Source of the DNA: Hyphococcus sp.
Lineage (GTDB): Bacteria; Pseudomonadota; Alphaproteobacteria; Caulobacterales; Parvularculaceae
Assembly: GCA_021604585.1 (NCBI GenBank)
Contig: BQJG01000016.1
Span: 1 to 55,915, forward strand
DNA length: 55,915 nt
Direction: 5' to 3'
Numbering within the stretch: the first letter of the stretch is position 1; each line of letters starts with the position of its first letter. The translations under genes were made by a program, and so were the position numbers. Of the stretch, positions 32,668-42,024 are shown one piece after another. The notes beneath the pieces were generated by a model. The model was given only the letters and a program-made list of their open reading frames with translations, was not told where the DNA came from and ran no database searches.

Positions 32668-33234
32668 TTAGGCGGCTTTGCGGCGGCCAGCAAAATTCAG
32701 GCCCGCAAAACCCGCAATCATCAGCCAGGCAGCGGCTGGAAGAGGCACATCCGACACGCCGCCAAATTCCGTGTAGTGGCTGAGGCCAGAACCAGCGCCC
32801 GGAAATGAGGTGTAATCCACGGTGAGCATGCCGCCGGATGTGTTTTTGATGAACACCGCGACGTTGCCGATTTTCAATACGACGTACTCCGCCAATGTCG
32901 AAAACATTTGGCTGCCGCCGCTACCGGTCGTGCGCGTCCCGTCAGTGCCGGCAAAAAGGCCAGTGGACCCCGTGATCAACGTGCTGAGGCGGTCGGCTTC
33001 AGCAGACTCGCTGGAAGGCGTGCCGTCGTAATAATCGGCCGCGGAACTGGAGAGCGTTCCAGCACCCGTCGGCTCAGCGCCATTGCCGCCGGCGCCGGTG
33101 AAGGCTTCGCAGCTAACGGTGCACTCAATGGTTCCAAGTCCGTCATCAATGGTGATGAGGTTCGCGGAAGCTGCGCCGACCGAAACGGCCAACGCCATGG
33201 CGCCGGAAACCAGCGCAGTTACAAAATTCTTCAT
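32668..33234 (-). CDS. VPLPA-CTERM sorting-domain surface/exported protein
   Basis: A 188-residue secreted protein with a signal peptide (MKNFVTALVSGAMALAVSVGAASA). A Gly/Ser/Thr-rich body follows with two closely spaced cysteines (IECTVSCEAF). The C-terminal tripartite sorting signal has a VPLPA motif, a hydrophobic helix (AWLMIAGFAGLNF) and a basic tail (GRRKAA). VPLPA-CTERM is a PEP-CTERM variant recognised by exosortases and is usually linked to extracellular polysaccharide. The start is the ATG at 33232-33234, preceded by GGGGACGA. No exosortase gene is in this window. Confidence 0.88.
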   Translation of the reverse strand: MKNFVTALVSGAMALAVSVGAASANLITIDDGLGTIECTVSCEAFTGAGGNGAEPTGAGTLSSSAADYYDGTPSSESAEADRLSTLITGSTGLFAGTDGTRTTGSGGSQMFSTLAEYVVLKIGNVAVFIKNTSGGMLTVDYTSFPGAGSGLSHYTEFGGVSDVPLPAAAWLMIAGFAGLNFAGRRKAA

Positions 33235-33365
33235 TAGGTCGTCCCCACTAAATACAATACAAAAGCCCACCAGATAAAGATCGATACCGCACCGCAAAAA
33301 ACCACACAATATCAAATGCATTACAAATTGTGGAAAAGCCTTGAAATTTAGTACTCATTGCACCC

Positions 33366-34916
33366 CTAAGGAGAATTCACATTGGGGGCACCCGCTTTGG
33401 ATGAAAGATTTGCGTTTGAGGCAATGCTGTATTCGGAGAGGACGGGCGCCCGCATTTCCTTCAAATAGGTCTGCACATTGTGGGGATAGAGTGTAAAGTT
33501 GCGGCCAGTTTCATCCACATACCATGCGCCGCATCGCGCCGCCCAAACCCGGTCCTGCAACTCCCGCTGGATGCGTTCGTCATAGGCTTTGGCGGCCTGT
33601 TCGGTCGGCGTGATCATGCCGCCCTTTCCAGCGTGTTTAATCAACTCAATAACGTAATTCACCTGTGCTTCGATCATGAGAATGACTGAATTGTGTCCGA
33701 GCGCCGAGTTGGGCCCAAGCAACAAGAAAAGGTTCGGAAATCCCGGCACAGCAATGGTGCGGTGCGCTCTGACGCCGCCTTTCCAGTAATCACGCAGGCT
33801 GGCGCCGCCGACGCCTGTGACTTCAATCGATTCTAAAATGTCGAAAACTTTAAACCCCGTGGCCATGATAATGACGTCTGCCGGATGTTCCATCCCGTCC
33901 TTTGTCCGCACGCCGCTGGGCGTTATTTCCTCAATCGCATCGGTGATAAGGTCCGCATTCTCCTTTTGAATCGCGGGAAGATAGTCGTCGGAAACGAGAA
34001 TGCGTTTACATCCTACTGGATAGTCCGGCGTCAGCTTGGCGCGCAACGCCGGACTGGCCACTTGCGCAGCGAGGACTTTGTCAAAAGCTTTACGAATGTG
34101 CCGCTTCACATAGTTTTCGTTTTTGTGAAATGCCTGGAATCGCCATTCGAGCATACTGAAATAGAACCCGCGATAGGCGCGCGCCAAAAGCGGGAAAGTA
34201 TCGAACAGATTGCGCAACCAACCGGGATATCCGTAACTCATCCGCGGGAAGATCCAATTGGCCGTGCGCTGATAGACGTCAAGATGGGCGACTTTGTCCG
34301 CAATTTCCGGAATGACCTGCACGGCGCTCGCGGCCGAACCAATAATGGCGACGCGCTTTCCCTCTAGCTCAACGTCATCGCGCCACTGGGCCGTGTGATA
34401 GATTGGACCCGAAAACGCATCTTTGCCCGGAATGTCAGGAATCTTTGGTTCATGCAGGCCTCCAAGACCGCTAATGACAAAATCCGCGCGCGCAACGCGC
34501 CCGTCAGAAAACCCAATGCGCCATTCCTGACCGTCATGACGGATAGCTGAAACCGTTTTTCCAAACTCTATGGAGCGATAGAGGTCATACTTGCGCGCGC
34601 AATGTTTTGTGTAATCCCAGATCTCGCTGCCGGGCGAATAACGCCGCGTCCAATGCGGGTTTGGCTCGAACGAAAATGAATAGAGATGCGAGGGAACGTC
34701 ACAAGCGACGCCCGGATACCGATTCTCACGCCACGTGCCGCCAACCTCATCGGCCTTTTCGTAAATCGTGAAATTGTCGAAGCCTTCCTGGCGCAGCCGG
34801 ATCGCCACCCCCAAGCCGGAAAACCCGGCGCCCAAAATAGCGATGCGCGGAGCGGCTCCCTTTCCAGCAGGCGCTGCCGTTTCGCGGGCGCTATCGAGTC
34901 GATGATCGTCTGGCAT
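33366..34916 (-). CDS. Flavin-dependent monooxygenase, Baeyer-Villiger type
   Basis: A 516-residue FAD- and NADPH-dependent monooxygenase. The FAD loop GAGFSG (29-34) is followed by the Baeyer-Villiger fingerprint FSGPIYHTAQW (168-178), which fits FxGxxxHxxxW exactly. The second nucleotide loop (IIGSAASA) has Ala at the third position of the usual GxGxxA. IIMATGFKVF is the third conserved motif. Such enzymes turn ketones into esters or oxidise S/N atoms; the substrate is unknown. A pair of 15-bp tandem repeats lies 18 bp upstream of the start. Confidence 0.9.
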   Translation of the reverse strand: MPDDHRLDSARETAAPAGKGAAPRIAILGAGFSGLGVAIRLRQEGFDNFTIYEKADEVGGTWRENRYPGVACDVPSHLYSFSFEPNPHWTRRYSPGSEIWDYTKHCARKYDLYRSIEFGKTVSAIRHDGQEWRIGFSDGRVARADFVISGLGGLHEPKIPDIPGKDAFSGPIYHTAQWRDDVELEGKRVAIIGSAASAVQVIPEIADKVAHLDVYQRTANWIFPRMSYGYPGWLRNLFDTFPLLARAYRGFYFSMLEWRFQAFHKNENYVKRHIRKAFDKVLAAQVASPALRAKLTPDYPVGCKRILVSDDYLPAIQKENADLITDAIEEITPSGVRTKDGMEHPADVIIMATGFKVFDILESIEVTGVGGASLRDYWKGGVRAHRTIAVPGFPNLFLLLGPNSALGHNSVILMIEAQVNYVIELIKHAGKGGMITPTEQAAKAYDERIQRELQDRVWAARCGAWYVDETGRNFTLYPHNVQTYLKEMRAPVLSEYSIASNANLSSKAGAPNVNSP

Positions 34917-34933
34917 GGCGCCCCGTCAACAAA

Positions 34934-34963
34934 ATCGAGAACTCGACAATCGAGAACTCGACA
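34934..34963. repeat. Two perfect tandem copies of a 15-bp unit upstream of the monooxygenase
   Basis: ATCGAGAACTCGACA occurs at 34934-34948 and again at 34949-34963 without a mismatch. Each copy contains the inverted repeat CGAG-AA-CTCG. It lies 18-47 bp upstream of the monooxygenase start, where an operator would be expected; no regulator gene is adjacent. Confidence 0.8.
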
Positions 34964-35011
34964 CTAGCCAGTTTACCGGACAATCGCCAATGACGAAGCG
35001 CAGTGGTCCAT

Positions 35012-36394
35012 CTATAGAGCCTGAAGGGAAACCGCCAATTGCTCAAGCTGGCGCCGATAAGCGCTCATATCCTTGATCGGCGCTTCAGCGACGCCTTCGG
35101 CGATGGCGGCTTGCGCCACGGCGCAGGCGACTTCCGGCAAAAGACGCGGATCAAAGGCTTTGGGCAGGATGTATCCCGGGCCAAATTCAAAAGTCTCGTC
35201 CGGATATGCGGCGCGCACCGAGGCCGGCGTATCCATTTGCGCAACAGCGCCGATCGCCTTCGCTGCTGCAAGCGTCATGCCCTTCGTAACGGTTTTCGCT
35301 GACACGTCGAGCGCGCCGCGAAACAGGAACGGAAAACAAAGAACATTATTGACTTGATTGGGATAGTCCGACCGGCCGGTTGCGATGATGGCGCCAGGTG
35401 AGGCTTCGATTGCATCTTCCGGCCAGATTTCGGGCTCCGGATTGGCAAGCGCGAAAATAATCGGGTTGGCGTTCATGGTCTTGACCATGACCGGCGTCAA
35501 AAGTTCGCGCCGCGACACGCCCAGAAAAAAGTCTGCGCCATTCACCGCGTCGGCAAGCGTCCGCTTGTTGGTCTTGTTCGCGTATAAAGCCTTTTGTCCT
35601 GACATGCCTTCCTTGCGGCCCTTGTAGACAACACCGGCGCTATCGGTGAGTAAAATGTTTTCTTTCTTAGCGCCGCCAGCCACCAAAAGGTCAACGCAGG
35701 CAATCGCCGCCGCCCCGGCGCCGGAAACGGCGATCGTGATGCCAGAAAGCTTACGGCCGCTAAGCGCTAATGCATTCAACAACCCAGCCAGCACGCATAC
35801 GCCTGTGCCGTGCTGATCGTCATGGAATACCGGCACTTTCGTTCGCGCCCGCGCAAGGCGTTCAACCTCGAAACATTGCGGCGCCTTGATGTCTTCAAGG
35901 TTGAACCCGCCAAAGCCGGGCTGCATCGCAATGATCATCTCGGCCAGTTTCGCTGGGTCTTTCTCGTCAATGCAAAGGTCAACCGCATCGACGCCGGCAA
36001 AGCGTTTGAACAACGCCGCTTTGCCTTCCATCACAGGCTTGGAGGCTTCCGCGCCGATATCGCCGAGCCCCAGTACCGCTGTTCCGTTGGTGACAATCGC
36101 AACGAGATTTGAACGGTTTGTATAAAGACGTGACGCGTTGCCGTCTTTTTCAATTTCGCGGCAAGCGGCAGCGACGCCGGGCGAATAAGCGAGTGATAAA
36201 TCGCGCTGGGTCGACATGGGCTTGGTCGGAACGCATTCCATTTTCCCAGCCGGCGCCGCACGGTGATAGGCTAGCGCTTCTTCATCGAGAGACCGTGAAG
36301 GCGGCGCCTTTTCTTTTGCGCGCGCCTCGTAAAGCGCCGCATAAGATACGCGCGTTCCGCCACGCCGCAACGCCTTGAACAACTTGTCAAACAT
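35012..36394 (-). CDS. NAD(P)-dependent malic enzyme (short form)
   Basis: Decarboxylates malate to pyruvate with NAD(P)H production. The 460-residue protein shows the malic-enzyme motifs RDLSLAYSPGVAAACREIE, NGTAVLGLGDIGAEASKPVMEGKA, PVFHDDQHGTG and the dinucleotide-binding VSGAGAAAIACVDLL. It closely resembles the N-terminal part of MaeB (about 760 residues) but lacks the phosphotransacetylase-like C-terminal domain, so acetyl-CoA regulation of that type is unlikely. The ATG is at 36392-36394. The neighbouring genes upstream on this strand are yhhQ and the aminoacylase-like gene. Confidence 0.92.
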   Translation of the reverse strand: MFDKLFKALRRGGTRVSYAALYEARAKEKAPPSRSLDEEALAYHRAAPAGKMECVPTKPMSTQRDLSLAYSPGVAAACREIEKDGNASRLYTNRSNLVAIVTNGTAVLGLGDIGAEASKPVMEGKAALFKRFAGVDAVDLCIDEKDPAKLAEMIIAMQPGFGGFNLEDIKAPQCFEVERLARARTKVPVFHDDQHGTGVCVLAGLLNALALSGRKLSGITIAVSGAGAAAIACVDLLVAGGAKKENILLTDSAGVVYKGRKEGMSGQKALYANKTNKRTLADAVNGADFFLGVSRRELLTPVMVKTMNANPIIFALANPEPEIWPEDAIEASPGAIIATGRSDYPNQVNNVLCFPFLFRGALDVSAKTVTKGMTLAAAKAIGAVAQMDTPASVRAAYPDETFEFGPGYILPKAFDPRLLPEVACAVAQAAIAEGVAEAPIKDMSAYRRQLEQLAVSLQAL

Positions 36395-36448
36395 GAAACG
36401 CCCGCCCCACTAACCGCGCCCAAAAGCCCCCGCTTCGGCAAGCGCAGT

Positions 36449-37198
36449 CTAGGACTTTATGGAGAAGGGCGTAAAGGCCGTTTCCTTGTCATAAACATCC
36501 ACGCCCTCGGCCTTTTTGAGCGCCCCGACGACGCGATAGGTCACCGGCGTCAAAATCGCCTCCCAAAGCACTTTGAGGACATAGTTGGTGGCCATGACGG
36601 TGAGCAGCAGTTCCACTGACCAGATCCCAACAAAAGCGAGCGGATAGAATATCAGCGTGTCGATCCCCTGCCCGATCACGGTGGAGCCTATCGTCCGCTG
36701 CCAGAGCGATTTGCCGCCCGAAGCGACTTTCATCCGCGCCATCACATAAGCGTTCGCCATTTCGCCAGCCCAAATGGCCAACACCGACGCAAAGACAATG
36801 CGCGGCGCCTGTCCGAAATTCAGCGCGAATGCTGTCTGCTTTAAAACACCGCCGCCAATGTCCGTGTTCCAACCCGGCGCCGGCGGCATCGCCGTAATGA
36901 AGGCCGCCATACCTGCAGCAAATGCAGCAGCGGCAAACCCGGCCCAGACAACGCGCCGCGCCCGCGCATACCCATAAACTTCGGTCAGCACATCGCCGAG
37001 CACATAAGAAAGCGGAAAGAACAAAACGCCTGCCCCGAATGTGAAACCGGCGACAGTGGCGACTTTACCGGCGCCAATGATGTTTGCGCAGACAATGACG
37101 ACGCAGGTCGCCGCCATGGCGAAATCGTAATATTTAAATCGATGCGTACTGAGCGCACTCGCTTTGTCGATGCGTTCGATTGATCCGGCGGCGCTCAT
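36449..37198 (-). CDS. yhhQ: Queuosine precursor transporter (YhhQ family)
   Basis: A 249-residue inner-membrane protein of the YhhQ/ECF-like vitamin transporter family, which imports queuosine precursors (preQ0/preQ1) for tRNA modification. It has about six helices. Recognisable stretches are FKYYDFAMAATCVVIVCANIIGAGKV, GAGVLFFPLSYVLGDVLTEVYGY, and STVIGQGIDTLIFYPLAFVG. The start overlaps the stop of the aminoacylase-like gene (ATGA, 37195-37198). Nearby trmJ is also a tRNA modification gene, but a link is only inference. Confidence 0.9.
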   Translation of the reverse strand: MSAAGSIERIDKASALSTHRFKYYDFAMAATCVVIVCANIIGAGKVATVAGFTFGAGVLFFPLSYVLGDVLTEVYGYARARRVVWAGFAAAAFAAGMAAFITAMPPAPGWNTDIGGGVLKQTAFALNFGQAPRIVFASVLAIWAGEMANAYVMARMKVASGGKSLWQRTIGSTVIGQGIDTLIFYPLAFVGIWSVELLLTVMATNYVLKVLWEAILTPVTYRVVGALKKAEGVDVYDKETAFTPFSIKS

Positions 37199-38940
37199 TT
37201 ATCGTTCTCAACTTCGATCACGTAAGAGCGCAGCGTCCCTGGTTCTTTGTCGCGACCTTCCCAGCCCGGTCCGCGCACCACTCGTCCTGCTTTCGCGCCG
37301 GTATGAACGCCGTCACGAATTGTATAGGCGCCATTGACGAAAACTTGCTCAACCCCGACCGCAAGTTGATGCGGTTCGGCGAAAGTCGCTTTGTCCTGAA
37401 TGGCCGCAGGATCAAACACAACGATGTCTGCGTAAAAACCAGGCTCGAGTTTGCCGCGATCTTTAATCTTTAGATTGCCAGCCGGGAGTGACGTCAGCTT
37501 ACGGACAGCCTCTTCGATTGTGAGGATTTTTTCATCACGGACATATTTCGCAAAGACACGCGCAAAGTTTCCATAAGCGCGCGGGTGGGTGCTCTCATTC
37601 AGAAAAACGCCCTCCGGCGCCATGGAGCCGCCGTCAGACCCGAAACTGACCCAAGGCAAGGCAATCTTTTTGGCGATGTTTTCTTCCGACATGGAAAAAT
37701 AAACCACCTGAACCCGGCTGCCGTCTTCGATAACGAGATCCATCGCTGTTTCGGGATAGAGCGTACCGCGTTCCTCGGCGACTTCCGCCAGTGTCTTGCC
37801 AATATATTTGCGCAAGTCAGGATTGCGGAAACCAACAAGCAGGACGCCTTCCGGCCCGCCAGCATTGGTGATGCCGCTGAAAAAATCGGGCGACGGATTT
37901 AGAATTGCTTCCGCGACGCGCGCGCGGACAACGGGATCTTTCAGCCGCTCGGCCCATTTTTCATAACCGCCCTCCTGCACCCAAAGCGGCATGGCGGCGT
38001 CCAGCCCCGTCGAACTTGCCGGATAGGCATACATGTCAGCAGTAATTTTAAGGCCGCGCGCGTGGGCCGCCTCGACCTTGGCGATTACTTGATCAAGCTT
38101 GCCCCAGTTGGTCTGGCCGCTGGCTTTCAAATGATAGATTTCCGCAGATACGCCCGCCGTTTCCGCAATTTCGATCAACTCATCCAAGGCTTCGAGAAGC
38201 TGCTGCGATTCCGAGCGCATATGCGAAATATACATCCCGCCATATTCGCCCGCCGCAGACGCGAGCGCGATCAATTCATTTGTGTCGGCAAAATTTGCCG
38301 GCGCATAAATTAGTGATGACCCAACGCCCATAGCGCCTTCGCGCATGGCCTCGCGGACCATCTCCTGCATTTGCTCAAGTTGTTCAGGCGTCGCCGCGCG
38401 ATTGTCATAACCAATGACGGAGGCGCGTAAGGTGGTCGCGCCGACAAACGATGCGACATTTGGCGAAATGCCGCGCCGCTCCAGCGATTCCAGATACTCG
38501 CCCAGCGTCGTCCAGTCGATATCGTAAGTAATGTCGGACTGACGCTTCTTCGCCTCGGCCTTAATTGTATCTGACCACGGACCATAAGAGACGCCTTCGC
38601 CAAACACTTCCAGCGTGACACCCTGACTCAAATCGCCAAGACTGCGCCCATCCTCAATCAAATCTTCGACAGCCCAGCTCAGCATATTGATGAAGCCCGG
38701 CGAGACCGCCTTTCCTGTCGCATCGACGACAACCAGCGCGGTTGCACTTGAAAGGTCGCCAATCGCGGCGATCCTGTCTCCAGTGATGGCGACATCCTCA
38801 ACAACACCAGGTGCGCCTGAGCCGTCAAATACTGTTCCGCCCTTGATAATGACGTCATAGGTTGATTGCGATTGCGCATCGGACTGGTTTCCGCACGCGG
38901 CCGCAAGAAGCATTAACGCTGCACCGGCATGTTTCATCAT
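37195..38940 (-). CDS. D-aminoacylase-like amidohydrolase, probable lipoprotein, lacking the HxH metal motif
   Basis: A 581-residue exported amidohydrolase-fold protein related to N-acyl-D-amino-acid deacylases. The N-terminus (MMKHAGAALMLLAAAC) resembles a lipoprotein signal with Cys16. The usual PGFIDxHxH metal motif is replaced by PGFINMLSW (81-89), and the cysteine ligand region of D-aminoacylase reads QGVTLEVFGEG. His240 (YISHMRSE), His270 (EIYHLKASG) and the late GSDGG aspartate remain. It is therefore a subfamily with an altered metal site, and substrate and activity are uncertain. I start at the ATG on 38938-38940 rather than the longer frame. It sits between trmJ (31 bp) and yhhQ (4-bp overlap). 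Confidence 0.8.
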   Translation of the reverse strand: MMKHAGAALMLLAAACGNQSDAQSQSTYDVIIKGGTVFDGSGAPGVVEDVAITGDRIAAIGDLSSATALVVVDATGKAVSPGFINMLSWAVEDLIEDGRSLGDLSQGVTLEVFGEGVSYGPWSDTIKAEAKKRQSDITYDIDWTTLGEYLESLERRGISPNVASFVGATTLRASVIGYDNRAATPEQLEQMQEMVREAMREGAMGVGSSLIYAPANFADTNELIALASAAGEYGGMYISHMRSESQQLLEALDELIEIAETAGVSAEIYHLKASGQTNWGKLDQVIAKVEAAHARGLKITADMYAYPASSTGLDAAMPLWVQEGGYEKWAERLKDPVVRARVAEAILNPSPDFFSGITNAGGPEGVLLVGFRNPDLRKYIGKTLAEVAEERGTLYPETAMDLVIEDGSRVQVVYFSMSEENIAKKIALPWVSFGSDGGSMAPEGVFLNESTHPRAYGNFARVFAKYVRDEKILTIEEAVRKLTSLPAGNLKIKDRGKLEPGFYADIVVFDPAAIQDKATFAEPHQLAVGVEQVFVNGAYTIRDGVHTGAKAGRVVRGPGWEGRDKEPGTLRSYVIEVENDK

Positions 38941-38971
38941 TGCAAACGCCCCTTTTCGCTTGGCATAAAGA

Positions 38972-39784
38972 TTAAGTGTCGTTTCGCTTGCGCGGATTGA
39001 CAAGCGCTTTGATCACGCCTCGAAAAGTGCGCACTTCCGCTTCCGTCATCCCGGCGCGCGTCAACGCAGCTTTGATATTGCGCTCCACCGTCGGCCGCTT
39101 TTTTGGAACGAGAAAATATCCTGCGTCGTCCAGCTCCGCGATGAGGTGCCCAAACAAGCGCTCGAAGTTTTCTTTCGATGCTGGCTCGGCTTCATAGAGC
39201 TCTGCGGCGAGTGATTTGCGTCCATCCGCGCGCGCCCATTCATAGGCGACAATCAATGCGGCCTGCCCCAGATTTAAAGATGCAAAAGCCGGATTGACTG
39301 GAATAGAGATAATCGCATCGGCGCGCATGACGTCTTCATTGGAAAGTCCTGAGCGTTCGCCGCCAAACAGCACTGCGCAATTTTCTCCGCGGTCGATTCT
39401 GGCTTTCAATGTGGCCGCCGCCTCGGCCGGCTCCAATACCGGTATCAGCACCTCTCGCGGACGCGCCGTGGTGGCCAACACATAGTTGCAGTCTGCGAGC
39501 GCCTCATTTGTCGTCCCAAACACCCGTGTCTGGTCGATCACCATAGAGGCGCCGGCGGCCATGGCGCCCGCCCGCTCATTGGGCCAGCCGTCGCGCGGGC
39601 TCACCAGCCGTAGGCCAGATAATCCGAAATTCAGCATTGCCCGCGCCGCGGCGCCGATATTCTCCCCCATCTGTGGTTCGACCAGCACGAAAAGCGGAGC
39701 AGGCGTGAGCACGCTGCGCCCGTCGCGCCGCGCGATTCGACCTTTTTCCACCATTTCTCGAGCGCTCATTTGCTTCGACGGCAT
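38972..39784 (-). CDS. trmJ: tRNA (cytidine/uridine-2'-O-)-methyltransferase TrmJ
   Basis: SPOUT-family enzyme that 2'-O-methylates position 32 of tRNAs. The SPOUT domain (about 25-180) shows VEPQMGENIGAAARAMLNFG, NYVLATTARPRE, the knot motif CAVLFGGERSGLSNEDV and ISIPVNPAFASLNLGQAALIVAYE. A C-terminal helical tail about 80 residues long follows, as in TrmJ. The frame is open to 39877; I chose the ATG at 39782-39784 (MPSKQMSAREM), giving 270 residues with a GCAGGGA site upstream. It is divergent from icd. Confidence 0.9.
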   Translation of the reverse strand: MPSKQMSAREMVEKGRIARRDGRSVLTPAPLFVLVEPQMGENIGAAARAMLNFGLSGLRLVSPRDGWPNERAGAMAAGASMVIDQTRVFGTTNEALADCNYVLATTARPREVLIPVLEPAEAAATLKARIDRGENCAVLFGGERSGLSNEDVMRADAIISIPVNPAFASLNLGQAALIVAYEWARADGRKSLAAELYEAEPASKENFERLFGHLIAELDDAGYFLVPKKRPTVERNIKAALTRAGMTEAEVRTFRGVIKALVNPRKRNDT

Positions 39785-39939
39785 GTCCCTGCGGCCTCCA
39801 GCCGCGCCAATTCCGTACAAATTGGCGCGACCCCTTTTCATTCTGCGCGCCCCTCTGCTAAGAGCGCCCCAATTCAATCATACAGCACAATCGCAGCGTT
39901 GTTTTCCCCATACGCCCAGACAGTCCGGTAGGAAATTCC

Positions 39940-41154
39940 ATGCAGAAAATCAAAGTCGAAAATCCAGTCGTTGAAATGGACGGGGACGAAATGACCCGGA
40001 TCATCTGGCAGATGATCAAGGACAAGCTGATCCATCCCTATCTCGATATCGACCTTAAATATTTCGACCTCGGCATGGAAAGCCGCGACGCCACCGACGA
40101 CCAGATCACGATTGATGCGGCCGAAGCGACCAAGAAATACGGCGTGGCGGTCAAATGCGCCACGATCACGCCGGACGAAGCCCGTGTCGAAGAATTCGGC
40201 CTGAAGAAAATGTGGAAATCGCCCAACGGCACGATCCGCAACATCCTTGGCGGGGTAGTTTTCCGCGAGCCGATCATCATGCGCAACGTGCCGCGTCTGG
40301 TGCCTGGCTGGACCCAGCCGGTGATCATCGGCCGTCATGCGTTCGGCGACCAATATCGCGCATCGGACATGCTGTTTCCCGGCAAGGGCAAGCTGACCAT
40401 GAAATGGGAAGGCGAGAACGGCGAAGTCCAGGAACAGGAAGTATTCGATGCACCGTCCGCCGGCATCTATATGGGCATGTACAACCTCGATCAATCGATC
40501 ACTGACTTTGCCCGCGCCTGTTTCAATTACGCCTTACAGCGCAAATATCCGCTCTATTTGTCGACGAAAAACACGATCCTGAAAAAGTATGACGGACGCT
40601 TCAAAGACCTGTTCGCCGACATGTATGAAAATGAATTCAAGGAAAAGTTCGCCGAGCACAAACTGACCTATGAGCACCGTCTGATCGACGACATGGTCGC
40701 GGCCTGTTTGAAATGGTCCGGCGGTTATGTTTGGGCCTGCAAGAATTACGACGGCGACGTGCAGTCGGATACGGTTGCACAGGGTTACGGATCGCTCGGG
40801 CTGATGACCTCGGTGCTGATGACGCCGGACGGAAAAACGGTCGAGGCCGAGGCGGCGCACGGGACCGTCACGCGGCACTATCGCGCCCACCAGCGCGGTG
40901 AAGAAACCTCGACCAACTCCATCGCTTCAATCTACGCTTGGACACGCGGGCTGGCGCATCGCGGCAAGCTCGACGGCAATGCCGAGCTCAGCAAATTTGC
41001 GGCCACCCTAGAGCGGACCGTGATCAAAACTGTTGAAGGCGGCCATATGACTAAGGATTTGGCGCTCCTCATCGGGGCTGAGCAGAAATGGCTCACAACC
41101 GCCGGCTTCCTTGAAAAACTGGATGAAAACTTCCGCAAGGCAATGACGGCTTAG
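39940..41154 (+). CDS. icd: NADP-dependent isocitrate dehydrogenase
   Basis: TCA-cycle enzyme converting isocitrate to 2-oxoglutarate. The 404-residue sequence is of the type shared with eukaryotic homodimeric IDHs: VVEMDGDEMTRIIWQMIKDKLI, SPNGTIRNILGGVVFREPI, the IDDMVAACLKWSGGYVWACKNYDGDVQSD metal/substrate region and GTVTRHYRAHQRGEETSTN. The ATG at 39940 has TAGGAAA upstream. It stands alone between divergent trmJ and the GIN-domain genes. Confidence 0.97.
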   Translation: MQKIKVENPVVEMDGDEMTRIIWQMIKDKLIHPYLDIDLKYFDLGMESRDATDDQITIDAAEATKKYGVAVKCATITPDEARVEEFGLKKMWKSPNGTIRNILGGVVFREPIIMRNVPRLVPGWTQPVIIGRHAFGDQYRASDMLFPGKGKLTMKWEGENGEVQEQEVFDAPSAGIYMGMYNLDQSITDFARACFNYALQRKYPLYLSTKNTILKKYDGRFKDLFADMYENEFKEKFAEHKLTYEHRLIDDMVAACLKWSGGYVWACKNYDGDVQSDTVAQGYGSLGLMTSVLMTPDGKTVEAEAAHGTVTRHYRAHQRGEETSTNSIASIYAWTRGLAHRGKLDGNAELSKFAATLERTVIKTVEGGHMTKDLALLIGAEQKWLTTAGFLEKLDENFRKAMTA

Positions 41155-41320
41155 GCAGGATTCTGGCCGGAATTGGGGCCCAAACCCGCATAATATAAGG
41201 GGTTCACGCCCTTCCCCGCAGATTAAAGGCGGTTCGGCGCATATGGCTCGCAATCGCCCGCGCTGCGTGGCAGCATTGGGGCTTGGGGCGTTGCGTAACA
41301 CCCTTCAAGGAGCCTTGATC

Positions 41321-41977
41321 ATGTACCGATCCGCCGTTTTGCTTGGCCTTGCCGCAAGCGCGATTGCCCTGCCGGCCGCAGCAGAAACCCGCAGTTTTGA
41401 CCTGCCTGCCTTTGATCGCATCGAAATTTCTGCGGGCCTGCATCTTGCGGCGGTCGCTGACGGGGCGCAATCGGTAAACGTCGAATCGGAAGACGGCGAT
41501 TTCAGCGATCTCGAAATCGAAGTGAACGACGGCGTGCTTACATTGTCGCGCGAGTGGAATCGTTTGCGCTGGCATCAAAAGAAAGCCAGTTACAAAATTA
41601 CTGTGAGTGCGCCCAAAATTCGCGCGCTTGACGCCTCGTCTGGCTCCATTTCAACCCTGACGAAAATCGATTCACGTCAATTCACCCTCGATCTCTCAAG
41701 CGGCTCTTTTGCTGAAGTCAGCGGACGCAGCGATACGTGTGCTGTCGATCTCTCAAGCGGCGCCAACCTAAATGCCCGCGGGTTTATCTGCGGCAGTGCG
41801 AGTGTTGATGTCTCCAGCGGCGGCCACGGCGAAATCGCTGTGCTGAATTCTGTTGCCGGAGATGCGTCGAGCGGCGGCCATATGGCGGTCTATGGAACGC
41901 CGGAACGCGTCAGCATAGACCGCTCTTCCGGCGGACGCATTGTCGTCAAACCACCGATTACCGCCAATCGCGACTAA
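41321..41977 (+). CDS. Secreted GIN-domain (DUF2807) protein, copy 1
   Basis: A 218-residue secreted protein with signal peptide MYRSAVLLGLAASAIALPAAAE. It has a beta-rich GIN/DUF2807 head (FDRIEISAGLHLAAV) followed by repeated DxSSGxxxxxxG units (for example DASSGSIS, DLSSGSFAEV, DLSSGANLNA, DVSSGGHGEI, DASSGGHMAV). These suggest a parallel beta-helix. Two cysteines (TCAV, FICG) may pair. The ATG at 41321 follows AAGGAG; the frame is open a further 26 codons upstream. A related copy follows by 47 bp. GIN proteins are thought to be extracellular or periplasmic adhesion/head domains; the role is unknown. Confidence 0.87.
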   Translation: MYRSAVLLGLAASAIALPAAAETRSFDLPAFDRIEISAGLHLAAVADGAQSVNVESEDGDFSDLEIEVNDGVLTLSREWNRLRWHQKKASYKITVSAPKIRALDASSGSISTLTKIDSRQFTLDLSSGSFAEVSGRSDTCAVDLSSGANLNARGFICGSASVDVSSGGHGEIAVLNSVAGDASSGGHMAVYGTPERVSIDRSSGGRIVVKPPITANRD

Positions 41978-42024
41978 GCGCTGATAAGACAAAGTCTACG
42001 GCGCAAAAAGAAAAGGGAAATACA

